From Chlamydiota bacterium (GTDB taxonomy: Bacteria; Chlamydiota; Chlamydiia; Chlamydiales; Rhabdochlamydiaceae): a DNA stretch of 7,647 nt. Numbering within the stretch: the stretch's first letter is position 1; each line of letters begins with the position of its first letter. The stretch is from contig JAAKFC010000070.1 of NCBI GenBank assembly GCA_011065225.1, positions 1-7,647 on the forward strand, in the 5' to 3' direction. Positions 1-6,089 of the stretch are shown here, one piece after another. The translations under genes and the position numbers were made by a program. The notes under the pieces were generated by a model, which had not been told where the DNA came from, ran no database searches, and worked only from the letters and a program-made list of their open reading frames with translations.

Positions 1-222
1 AAGTTGCATATTTTCAACAACTGAAAGATACTCATTCTCATTTAAAAATCCCTCTAAGGGGGCAAATCCACCATTAAGGAGCATTTCTAAATCACAAAGC
101 TGACGTGAATTAAGGGAAATATGGTAATCAACTCCATAAATCCTTTCTGAAGAAAAGAAAAGAAATAAAGTAAGAAAGAAAATTATTTTTTTTATTTTAT
201 TTTCCCCTATCAAAATTTGCAT
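1..222 (-). CDS. sat: ATP sulfurylase (sulfate adenylyltransferase), N-terminal part, with signal peptide; runs off the window
   Basis: The enzyme converts ATP and sulfate to adenosine 5'-phosphosulfate (APS) and pyrophosphate, the first step of sulfate activation. Only the first 74 codons are present. Residues 36-73 carry the conserved N-terminal block of bacterial ATP sulfurylases, including those fused to APS kinase: SRQLCDLE, then LLNGGFAPLEGF, then VVENMQL. Before it lies a basic stretch (NKIKK) and a hydrophobic run (IIFFLTLFLFFSS, residues 13-25), which looks like a Sec signal peptide and is unusual for this enzyme. The coordinates use the ATG at 220-222, but that codon has no Shine-Dalgarno. 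An AGGGG at 204-208 sits correctly for an ATA codon at 193-195, giving a classic leader that starts (M)KKIIFF. The gene lies 17 bases after the HIT gene and is probably cotranscribed with it. Whether an APS kinase domain follows cannot be seen here. Confidence 0.85.
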   Translation of the reverse strand, partial: MQILIGENKIKKIIFFLTLFLFFSSERIYGVDYHISLNSRQLCDLEMLLNGGFAPLEGFLNENEYLSVVENMQL

Positions 223-239
223 AAGAATACTTGTCTGAT

Positions 240-1196
240 TTATTTAGCATTGATGCTAATTTTTTTGTTTTTAAATTCGTCTTTTTCAATTAAGATTTCA
301 ACTTTCGCTCTAAATTTTTCCATGGAAGTAGATATTTCATCTCCAGAAAGAGATGGACCAACTCTAGATTTCGTCAGCCCCTCATGAAGTTCTACAATAT
401 CTTCACCATCTTTTTTCCCGAGTCCTGGAACGAAATGGACATGAACACAGGGAAGGCGTTGCCCAGCGGCTTCACCATTGCGAAGATACATCAAATTCTC
501 ACCAGTACCATAAAGACTTTCAAAAAGCGCTTGTATAAATTTTGAAATCACAATAAGCTCTTCACCCTGCTCGGTTGGAATATCCCCTAAAGTCTTACGT
601 TTTTTGTTGGAGACAGCAACAATATGACCTTCACGCGATGGAGTTGTTTTGAGAACAAGCGTCCAATATTTACTCTGTACCAATTGAGTTTTCCCTGAAA
701 TAATATTATCCTCAACTTGAGAATTAATATTCTTTACATTTTCAAAGATTCGTTGAAATTGTTTTATAATCTCATTACTCTCATCAGAAGAAAGGGATTT
801 TGCATCACGAACTGTAGCAAGCTCATTATGGAGCCTCTCAATGTTTTCATTTGTGACTTCTTCAGGTTTAACAGAAATAAAATCCACATGCAGGTGTTTC
901 ACTTTTTGACCAGCACTCTCACCATTGCGAATACACATAAAATATTGATCACTCTTAAATCGATCATTGAAAAATTGCCCAACAACATTCGCAAATGAAA
1001 CTAGGTTAGCTCCATCTTTTCCGTTGAGAAGATCAAAACGTTCAACATGACTATTGCTGACAACCTGAATATGCCTCCCATTACGTCGAATTGGATGATT
1101 TGGCACAGCAAAGTACCAAGAATTATCATCGAACTTCACATTTTCTAAGTTACTAGAAGTACAAAATCCACATGAATTCATAGATGTAGCGCTCAT
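240..1196 (-). CDS. Tandem HIT-domain (histidine triad) nucleotide-binding protein
   Basis: The 318-residue protein contains two HIT domains, roughly residues 9-115 and 172-265. HIT proteins hydrolyse or transfer nucleotidyl groups through a covalent nucleotidyl-histidine in the triad HxHxHxx. Domain 1 has GQKVKHLHVD (96-105), keeping the first and catalytic histidines (H101, H103) with Asp at the third position. Domain 2 has GQRLPCVHVH (245-254), with Cys in place of the first histidine but catalytic H252 and H254 kept. Both repeats share LRNGE/IRNGE before the triad and a similar C-terminal helix (LSSDES and LSGDEI), so they arose by internal duplication. There is a CGFC near the N-terminus and no signal peptide. 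The ATG is fixed by a strong AAAGGAGGA seven bases upstream. It is the first gene of an operon with ATP sulfurylase. Some HIT enzymes are known to split APS, so APS or another adenylyl compound is a plausible substrate; Ap4A-type compounds are the alternative. Confidence 0.88.
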   Translation of the reverse strand: MSATSMNSCGFCTSSNLENVKFDDNSWYFAVPNHPIRRNGRHIQVVSNSHVERFDLLNGKDGANLVSFANVVGQFFNDRFKSDQYFMCIRNGESAGQKVKHLHVDFISVKPEEVTNENIERLHNELATVRDAKSLSSDESNEIIKQFQRIFENVKNINSQVEDNIISGKTQLVQSKYWTLVLKTTPSREGHIVAVSNKKRKTLGDIPTEQGEELIVISKFIQALFESLYGTGENLMYLRNGEAAGQRLPCVHVHFVPGLGKKDGEDIVELHEGLTKSRVGPSLSGDEISTSMEKFRAKVEILIEKDEFKNKKISINAK

Positions 1197-1201
1197 TGAG
1201 T

Positions 1202-1209
1202 TCCTCCTT
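1202..1209 (-). promoter_or_regulatory. Strong ribosome binding site of the tandem-HIT gene
   Basis: On the minus strand this reads AAAGGAGG followed by AACTCA or so before ATG, a near-perfect Shine-Dalgarno. It decides the start of the HIT gene at 1196. Confidence 0.8.
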
Positions 1210-1231
1210 TAGCTTTTTTATTGGAAAAAAC

Positions 1232-1261
1232 ACAGTAGCACATGATAAGAGATTTCAGCAA
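1232..1261 (-). promoter_or_regulatory. Candidate promoter of the HIT-sat operon
   Basis: On the minus strand a -35-like TTGCTG (1256-1261) is followed, 18 bases later, by TACTGT (1232-1237) preceded by TGC, an extended -10 pattern. It would give a short leader of roughly 28 bases before the HIT start. It lies directly against the left arm of the palindromic repeat at 1269. The assignment is by eye only. Confidence 0.35.
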
Positions 1262-1268
1262 TAATTTT

Positions 1269-1456
1269 ACCCGTGACTGCTACCTGATCTCCGCAAAAGA
1301 AGATCTTTTTAAGGGAGTAGATTTGGAGATGAGCACCTCGTCCAACTCAGAAGAGTTGGACGAGGCGAGAAGCTTCAAAGATGCCCCTTAAAAAAGCTTC
1401 AAAATCTCACCTAAATCTGTTGCGGTAAATCAAAGATCAGGTAGCAGTTACGGGTT
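1269..1456. repeat. Long palindromic repeat, family A copy 1
   Basis: The outer arms, 1269-1290 and 1434-1455, are 22-base inverted repeats with one mismatch (ACCCGTGACTGC... against ...GCAGTTACGGGT). Further matching blocks lie inside: CCGCAA at 1291-1296 with TTGCGG at 1420-1425, and CTTTTTAAGGG-like and AGATTT-like pairs. A perfect stem at 1336-1365 forms the tip. The whole could fold as one long imperfect hairpin. Bases 1390-1456 recur almost exactly at 2840-2906. It encodes nothing recognisable. Its size, lack of ORF and repetition suggest a MITE-like or REP/BIME-like non-autonomous repeat. Confidence 0.75.
1336..1365. repeat. Perfect 13-bp stem with 4-base loop at the tip of family A copy 1
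   Basis: CCTCGTCCAACTC (1336-1348) pairs perfectly with GAGTTGGACGAGG (1353-1365) around the loop AGAA. No T-run follows on either strand, so a factor-independent terminator is unlikely. The stem more likely stabilises the larger palindrome. Confidence 0.8.
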
Positions 1457-1757
1457 CGAGTTGGTCAGAGCCAAAATCGAATTGGCAACACAAGGGTTTT
1501 CAGTCTTCCAAAATCAGTACTAAAAACTGCCTGCGATAATCTTAAATCAACCTAGGTCACCCAGGATACAAAGGATGGGAAATTATTTCTAGAAAAGTTT
1601 GGCAGCTATGATCAAGCAATGCCTAGGGAAAGATATCTACAACTCCGGCAAATTTACGTACTTAGAATTTTCTTCAGCTAATTACTCAGAAGCATCGCAC
1701 TTCCGCTTGATATTTTCTAATTAAGAGGTATCCTTGGGGGTGTTTTTGAAGGTCACC
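1457..1757. other. Non-coding stretch before the sulfotransferase; possible decayed coding sequence
   Basis: No complete gene is visible. The plus-strand frame starting at 1457 is open to 1678 apart from one TAG at 1553-1555, and the translation looks protein-like (for example LFLEKFGSYDQAMPRERYLQ), but I recognise no family and there is no start signal. It may be a remnant of a gene disrupted near the repeat. No convincing promoter for the sulfotransferase was found. Confidence 0.25.
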
Positions 1758-2498
1758 ATGACAATACGCTCTTTTACTTTTTTATTTTTGGCTTATTCGA
1801 TGACTCTTTTTGGCTACATTGAAAAAGAAAAGACATTTTTACTTTCATTTCCCAGGTCTGGGAATACATGGACTCGTTATTGCGTTGAGTACTTGACTAA
1901 ACGGCCGACTGGTGAGTCGCCCTATCTTACACCAGAAAATATAAAGAACGAGCACATTAATGGACCTTTGGGAAATTTTTTTCCTCTAGGGACAAACTTG
2001 TCTAAGCCCCCATTGATTAAATGTCACAATTTAGGGACATTCATTTCTAAAGATTATAAGCTTGTGACGCTTGTAAGAAATTACAAAGAGTGCCTATTGC
2101 GTCACTCTTTATATAACCTAACTGATGCTAAAAGTTACATCCGCGGGTATTTTTCAGTCTTGGAAACCTATGACAATTGGCCAGAGGACAAAAAGCATTT
2201 GATTTACTATGAAGATTTAATCCTATCTCCAAAAAAAATTTTGAGTAAGTTACTTGAATTTTTAGAAGAAGAGAAGACAAATCTTCCTTCTTTTATGCTT
2301 AACTACTCCGAGCATAAAAAAAATGCATTGAGCATATACAATGAACTTACAGAGCATGGATCCCTCTCCTCAGGAGATGATGTATTGTTTCATTCTAAAG
2401 TAATTTCCGAAGATCAGCTGATACCACTAGATAAGCTTTGCGAGAACCACAACAAAAGATTATATAATCTTTATTTATCAAGGTATCGGCAAATCTAA
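1758..2498 (+). CDS. PAPS-dependent sulfotransferase with N-terminal signal peptide
   Basis: The 246-residue protein should transfer sulfate from PAPS to a hydroxyl or amine acceptor. It has the family landmarks in order: the 5'-phosphosulfate loop FPRSGNTW (31-38), a KCH in the position of the usual KTH (88-90), the 3'-phosphate-binding motif VRNYKECLLRHS (106-117, with Arg107 and Ser117) and the YYEDLILSP signature (150-158). Residues 6-20 form a hydrophobic leader after MTIR, so export or membrane anchoring is predicted. I chose ATG 1758 because GAAGG lies five bases upstream and the leader then starts cleanly. A TTG at 1734, with AAGAGG upstream, would add eight residues and cannot be excluded. 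It is divergent from the HIT-sat operon, which would supply APS, the precursor of its donor. It is bracketed by the two near-identical 67-base repeat copies. The acceptor is unknown. Confidence 0.88.
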   Translation: MTIRSFTFLFLAYSMTLFGYIEKEKTFLLSFPRSGNTWTRYCVEYLTKRPTGESPYLTPENIKNEHINGPLGNFFPLGTNLSKPPLIKCHNLGTFISKDYKLVTLVRNYKECLLRHSLYNLTDAKSYIRGYFSVLETYDNWPEDKKHLIYYEDLILSPKKILSKLLEFLEEEKTNLPSFMLNYSEHKKNALSIYNELTEHGSLSSGDDVLFHSKVISEDQLIPLDKLCENHNKRLYNLYLSRYRQI

Positions 2499-2592
2499 AA
2501 TATTCGGCATTTTGTACTAGTTGCTTTTGCCTATTTTAATCCAAAAAGACTCTTCACCGCAGACTTTCTAAACGGTTTGATTTATGATTTTG

Positions 2593-2755
2593 TATTTGAA
2601 AAATTGGTTTTTGACTGCGTCGGCTAGCCCTCAGATTTTTCATCTGTTCCTCGCTCCGTGTCTTTAAACGAGGAGCAATAGCCCTTACAACTGCAGCTCG
2701 TCGCAGATGGAAAATCTGAGGACCTCCTTGTGAAATTCCCAATTTTTTTGAATTA
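2593..2755 (+). repeat. Palindromic repeat, family B copy 1
   Basis: Arms 2629-2646 and 2704-2721 (CCTCAGATTTTTCATCTG against CAGATGGAAAATCTGAGG) are inverted repeats with one mismatch. The segment aligns along its length with the reverse complement of 7047-7188. Two blocks are identical: a 20-base one (2644-2663, equal to 7119-7138 reversed) and GCAGCTCGTCG (2693-2703, equal to 7099-7109 reversed). This copy has about 20 extra bases in the loop. It follows the sulfotransferase gene and may act as its transcription end, although no classic terminator is seen. Confidence 0.75.
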
Positions 2756-2756
2756 C

Positions 2757-2906
2757 ACCTGATCTTTGATTTTCCATCAACAGCTTCAGGCAATCTTTCG
2801 AATCTTTTTCTTCGCAGATATCTGAAAATATCTGCTTCAAAAAAAGCTTCAAAATCTCACCTAAATCTGTCGCGGTAAATCAAAGATCAGGTAGCAGTTA
2901 CGGGTT
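2757..2906 (+). repeat. Palindromic repeat, family A copy 2
   Basis: ACCTGATCTTTGATTT (2757-2772) is perfectly inverted at 2877-2892. The arms continue to match imperfectly inward to a tip hairpin GCAGATAT/ATATCTGC (2814-2821 with 2828-2835). The right end (2840-2906) matches 1390-1456 at 66 of 67 bases. The left arm lacks the outermost ACCCGTAACTGCT seen on the right and instead touches the end of the family B copy, as if one element interrupted or replaced part of the other. Confidence 0.75.
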
Positions 2907-3198
2907 TTACTGTAAAATTTGACACTCATTTCTCCTATTTTTAAGCCGAAGGCAACCAACTGCTCTGCTTAAGCCAATGAGAAATCGGTCCGTGTGAGGG
3001 GTGATCTGTACGAATGAAGCTGTGAAAAAATAAAGAATCAAATCGATTTTGGGCGCTTTCACAAAAAAACTATGGCGGCTTCAAATCAAGGTTTAGGAAT
3101 TTCAATTTCTAGAGAATTATGCAACACACCTGCATCTGATCATGAACTCGCGCTATTGGAAAATCGAGCAGAAATATTTCCAATTTGAAGAAGTGTTG
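2907..3198. other. Intergenic stretch upstream of the 692-residue gene
   Basis: No supported gene is seen. A 38-codon plus-strand frame from an ATG at 3072 to a stop at 3186-3188 has no ribosome binding site and no recognised similarity. AATATTTCCA occurs twice, at 3173-3182 and 3205-3214, spaced 32 bases (about three helix turns), the second copy overlapping the promoter -10; this could be a regulator site. Confidence 0.3.
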
Positions 3199-3207
3199 TG
3201 TTACAAT
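3199..3207 (+). promoter_or_regulatory. Candidate extended -10 promoter of the 692-residue gene
   Basis: TGTTACAAT matches the extended -10 pattern TGnTANNNT. No good -35 is seen at normal spacing, which extended -10 promoters can tolerate. Transcription would begin near 3214, about 55 bases before the ATG at 3268. Confidence 0.35.
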
Positions 3208-3267
3208 ATTTCCATGGCATAAGCAACAATGCTCAAAAGTTATGTAAGGAACAAAAGAGAGAATTTT

Positions 3268-5346
3268 ATGAGGTTGATTTGTATTTTTTGCATATTCGTT
3301 ATGCATTCGCTTTTGCAAGCGAGTTCTATTAATGATCATTTGAATATTCAGTGTTCCCACATAACTCCAACAATACATGATATAAATGCGGCTTTTGTCA
3401 TCAGGCTTCAAGAACATAAAGATTTAAGTGAACTAAAAAAAGACTTTGAAAATCATGGAATTCCACTGGTGGAGTATAATAAATTTAATATTCTTCCAAT
3501 GGAAATTATGAGTCAATTTTGTTCGACAATAATTTCTCCTTATTTACTTACTCAGACATTAAGTCACTTGTCTATTTATAAATATTGCTTAGAGAATAAA
3601 TTGCCTAGAGCTCTAATTATAGAAGACCATGCAAAATTGGTAGAAAATCCTCTGTGCCTAGAGCGAATTTCAAAGAAAATTACGGAATTACAGGTGCCGT
3701 GGGATATTATTTACACAGACATCGATTATCATGATGCTAAGACAGGAGATTTCATTATTCCTAAGCTTGCTGAAATACCTCAAAACAAAATGAAGATGAA
3801 CGATGACCTATCAAGAATCTTCTGTCGTTACGGCACGGCTTCTTATGTGATTTCTCAATCTGGAATGCAAAAAATTCTGAACTATTTTCAAGAGAAATGG
3901 GATAATCTCCCTTATGATCAAATTTTATTTAAAATTCCCGGATTAAATATATATGGAACTAATTTCGATATTATTACGAATGAATATATAATTGGAAGCA
4001 AAGAAGAGAATATTGTATCTCATCCAAAAAAAATTCATTTTCCCCACAAAATAGGTGAAGAATTTTGGATCCATCCTACTGAATTATTAAGTTTTGATCG
4101 TTTTGACATTTTACCTAAGTATATTTTCGCAAAGTACTCCATCAACAAATATGACACAAATTGGCACATCGATTTATATAGAAGCCATCTTGAGAAGTTG
4201 GTCAAATGCAATAATACAAAAACCTTAAAAATCGGTTTTGATGATTTTCGCAATTCTTTTGAGACCTTGATACATAGTATCCAAACAAAAGGGTACGATG
4301 AAGAATATGCCATTTCGGTTAATGATGAAAATGTTGCTTGGAATGGCGCTCATCGTATCGGAACATGTTTGGCCATAGACACCCCAGTAAAAGTTAAAGC
4401 TATAACGAAGAAACCTTGCCAGAACTGGTCGGCGAAGGAATTCAGAGATACTTATCATCTCGAAGAAAAATATTTGGACCATATGGCATTTGAATATGCC
4501 AAGTTGAAAAAAAACACTTTTGTCGCTTGTTTATATCCTGTTGGTTATAAATATCAGAAAAAGGCAGAGAAGATTTTAGAAAAATATGGATCGATCATTC
4601 ATCAAAAAGACATTTGGCTAACTAAAAGTGGTGCTTTAGAATTCATTCGCCTTGTTTATACAGGCGAATGGTGGACAGGATCTTATTTAGATGATTTTAA
4701 ACATTGCAGGGGCAAAACTCTCCTTGCATTTCCCGAAAATCTTCGATCTAAATATCCAGTAAGAATATATCTTTATGAATGTGATAGCAAGGCAGTAGCA
4801 ATAAAAGCAAAAGAAGAACTAAGAGAACTGTGTCAAAAAGGAAATGAAGTCATTCACATAAATGACACTCATGAGCAAACAAAATTGATCGCAGCAACTC
4901 TTTTCAATGCTAATTCTATTGAATTTATTAACACCAGAACATTAAAAAGATGTGAGAATTTCGATCAATTGTTGACTAAACTACAACAATTTATCATTGA
5001 CAATCATTTAAATCCTGAACACATTTGTGTTGATACAAGTGCCGTTTTGAGTGCTTATGGACTCAGAGATTGTGTAGACATAGATATTCTGCATCGAGAT
5101 CCTCTACCTCCTTCATTTAAAAAGCATAAAATTGATTCTCATAGCAGATATTTGCATCAACATGTTCTAGGATTAGATGAAATGTTATTTAATCCCGAAA
5201 ATCATTTTTATTACAATGGCATAAAATTTCTAAAGCCTGAATTGATTAAACAAATGAAATCAAACCGAGGATCTGAAAAAGATTTAAATGACATTCAATT
5301 AATTGATCATTTCTTTATTACTGCAATATATTGCCCACTTCGATAG
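3268..5346 (+). CDS. Exported multidomain protein: GT25-like glycosyltransferase, ParB-like and nucleotidyltransferase-like regions
   Basis: The protein has 692 residues. Residues 1-18 (MRLICIFCIFVMHSLLQA) look like a signal peptide. Residues 38-255 resemble glycosyltransferase family 25 (LPS-type): TLSHLSIYKYCLE (97-109), IIEDHAKL (117-124), GTASYVISQSGMQKIL (189-204) and PYDQILF (215-221). The usual EDD is EDH here. Residues about 320-380 resemble the ParB/Srx fold, with WNGAHRIGTCLA (358-369). Residues about 585-683 resemble a nucleotidyltransferase-like domain: GLRDCVDIDILH (598-609), then NPENHFYYNGIKF and NRGSEKDLNDIQLID. The order suggests sugar transfer combined with nucleotide- or amino acid-linked chemistry, but the substrate is unknown. 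ATG 3268 has a GAGAG upstream and starts the leader directly; the ATG at 3229 adds 13 polar residues and has no ribosome site. The last 13 codons overlap the converging gene. Confidence 0.78.
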   Translation: MRLICIFCIFVMHSLLQASSINDHLNIQCSHITPTIHDINAAFVIRLQEHKDLSELKKDFENHGIPLVEYNKFNILPMEIMSQFCSTIISPYLLTQTLSHLSIYKYCLENKLPRALIIEDHAKLVENPLCLERISKKITELQVPWDIIYTDIDYHDAKTGDFIIPKLAEIPQNKMKMNDDLSRIFCRYGTASYVISQSGMQKILNYFQEKWDNLPYDQILFKIPGLNIYGTNFDIITNEYIIGSKEENIVSHPKKIHFPHKIGEEFWIHPTELLSFDRFDILPKYIFAKYSINKYDTNWHIDLYRSHLEKLVKCNNTKTLKIGFDDFRNSFETLIHSIQTKGYDEEYAISVNDENVAWNGAHRIGTCLAIDTPVKVKAITKKPCQNWSAKEFRDTYHLEEKYLDHMAFEYAKLKKNTFVACLYPVGYKYQKKAEKILEKYGSIIHQKDIWLTKSGALEFIRLVYTGEWWTGSYLDDFKHCRGKTLLAFPENLRSKYPVRIYLYECDSKAVAIKAKEELRELCQKGNEVIHINDTHEQTKLIAATLFNANSIEFINTRTLKRCENFDQLLTKLQQFIIDNHLNPEHICVDTSAVLSAYGLRDCVDIDILHRDPLPPSFKKHKIDSHSRYLHQHVLGLDEMLFNPENHFYYNGIKFLKPELIKQMKSNRGSEKDLNDIQLIDHFFITAIYCPLR

Positions 5347-6071
5347 GGACTGGGCCCAGGAATATGTGCTTCATACAGAATCTGATACCCCAATTTATCA
5401 AAAGCTTTAAAAGTTGGTTTCCGTATCCATGGACATTCCCAGTCATCAACTACTGCTATAAAAATATCAGCAAAAATATCATTGTAATAAGTAAATGCCT
5501 TTTCATGAGCAATTAGACTATGGTCAGCATCATATAAAAAAATATCGATTGGCAAATCAAAAATCGATTTGTCCACCTTGAAACATTCACAATTTAATAT
5601 TAGGCATTTATTTAAATTTAGATGCTTTTTACAATTGGATAGGAAGATGTTTTCCGGACATTCTTGAAACCAATCCAGTCCGATTTGCTTTTTTAAATTT
5701 GACTGATTCTTATAAAGGGCTGCAACAAAGGAATCCCCTGCTAAAAGCCCCACATGCAAATGAGTGACTCCTTTAAGTTCGCATAAATTATTCAACAAAT
5801 GATAGTAAGGCTTATAGTCTAAATTTTTTAAAGAACGATAATCAGGATTCTTTGGATCTCGTTTATAACCATCTTTTGCAAATTTCACACCAGTAAGTTT
5901 TGATTCCAACTTGAGAGCCTTTACATAGCTCGTTTTTGCATGACTGACCAATTCAATTTCTTTTTGCGATTGTGGGGGAATGCAATTCTTCTTATATAAA
6001 AAATTTAACTCCACAGCAAAGGCGGAGCCCGAATTTAAAAATATGAAACATGCCGCAAAAAAATATCTCAC
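5307..6071 (-). CDS. Exported class I SAM methyltransferase-like protein (Methyltransf_24/TylF-like)
   Basis: With a GTG start at 6069-6071 the protein has 254 residues. AAGGGAG lies six bases upstream of this GTG, whereas the ATG at 6087-6089, which directly abuts the TAA of the preceding gene and would add six residues, has no ribosome site; translation coupled from that ATG remains possible. The signal peptide ends in SAFA (residues 16-19). The methyltransferase pattern follows: HVGLLAGDS (106-114) in the SAM-loop position, with His in place of the usual Glu before it, LDW (132-134), FLYDADHS (178-185) and VVDDW (207-211), matching the family's metal- or substrate-binding acidic residues. 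It is the second gene of a pair with 6090-6854. Its 3' end overlaps the 692-residue gene by 40 bases. The substrate, and whether it binds SAM, are unknown. Confidence 0.75.
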   Translation of the reverse strand: MRYFFAACFIFLNSGSAFAVELNFLYKKNCIPPQSQKEIELVSHAKTSYVKALKLESKLTGVKFAKDGYKRDPKNPDYRSLKNLDYKPYYHLLNNLCELKGVTHLHVGLLAGDSFVAALYKNQSNLKKQIGLDWFQECPENIFLSNCKKHLNLNKCLILNCECFKVDKSIFDLPIDIFLYDADHSLIAHEKAFTYYNDIFADIFIAVVDDWECPWIRKPTFKAFDKLGYQILYEAHIPGPSPYRSGQYIAVIKK

Positions 6072-6089
6072 AATTTTCTCCCTTATCAT

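Noticed and set aside
717..998. 93-codon plus-strand open frame
   Set aside because: It is antisense to the first HIT domain, where the conserved triad is encoded on the minus strand.
1336..1365. Factor-independent terminator
   Set aside because: The stem is strong, but no T-run follows on either strand, and no adjacent gene ends here.
2554..2793. 79-codon minus-strand open frame across the palindromic repeats
   Set aside because: It lies entirely within the family B and family A palindromes, and the composition is arginine- and serine-rich as expected from hairpin sequence read by chance.
1269..2906. CRISPR array
   Set aside because: The repeats are few, long, palindromic and separated by more than a kilobase, with no regular spacers.
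3072..3188. 38-codon plus-strand frame beginning MAASNQGLGISISRELC
   Set aside because: It has no ribosome binding site, no recognised family, and its end overlaps the region of the promoter for the next gene. It could be a remnant but cannot be supported as a gene.
3109..3417. 102-codon minus-strand open frame
   Set aside because: It is antisense to the promoter and signal peptide of the 692-residue gene, with no family features.
4035..4482. Two overlapping minus-strand open frames of 92 and 85 codons
   Set aside because: Both are antisense shadows of the 692-residue gene, whose own frame carries conserved motifs here.
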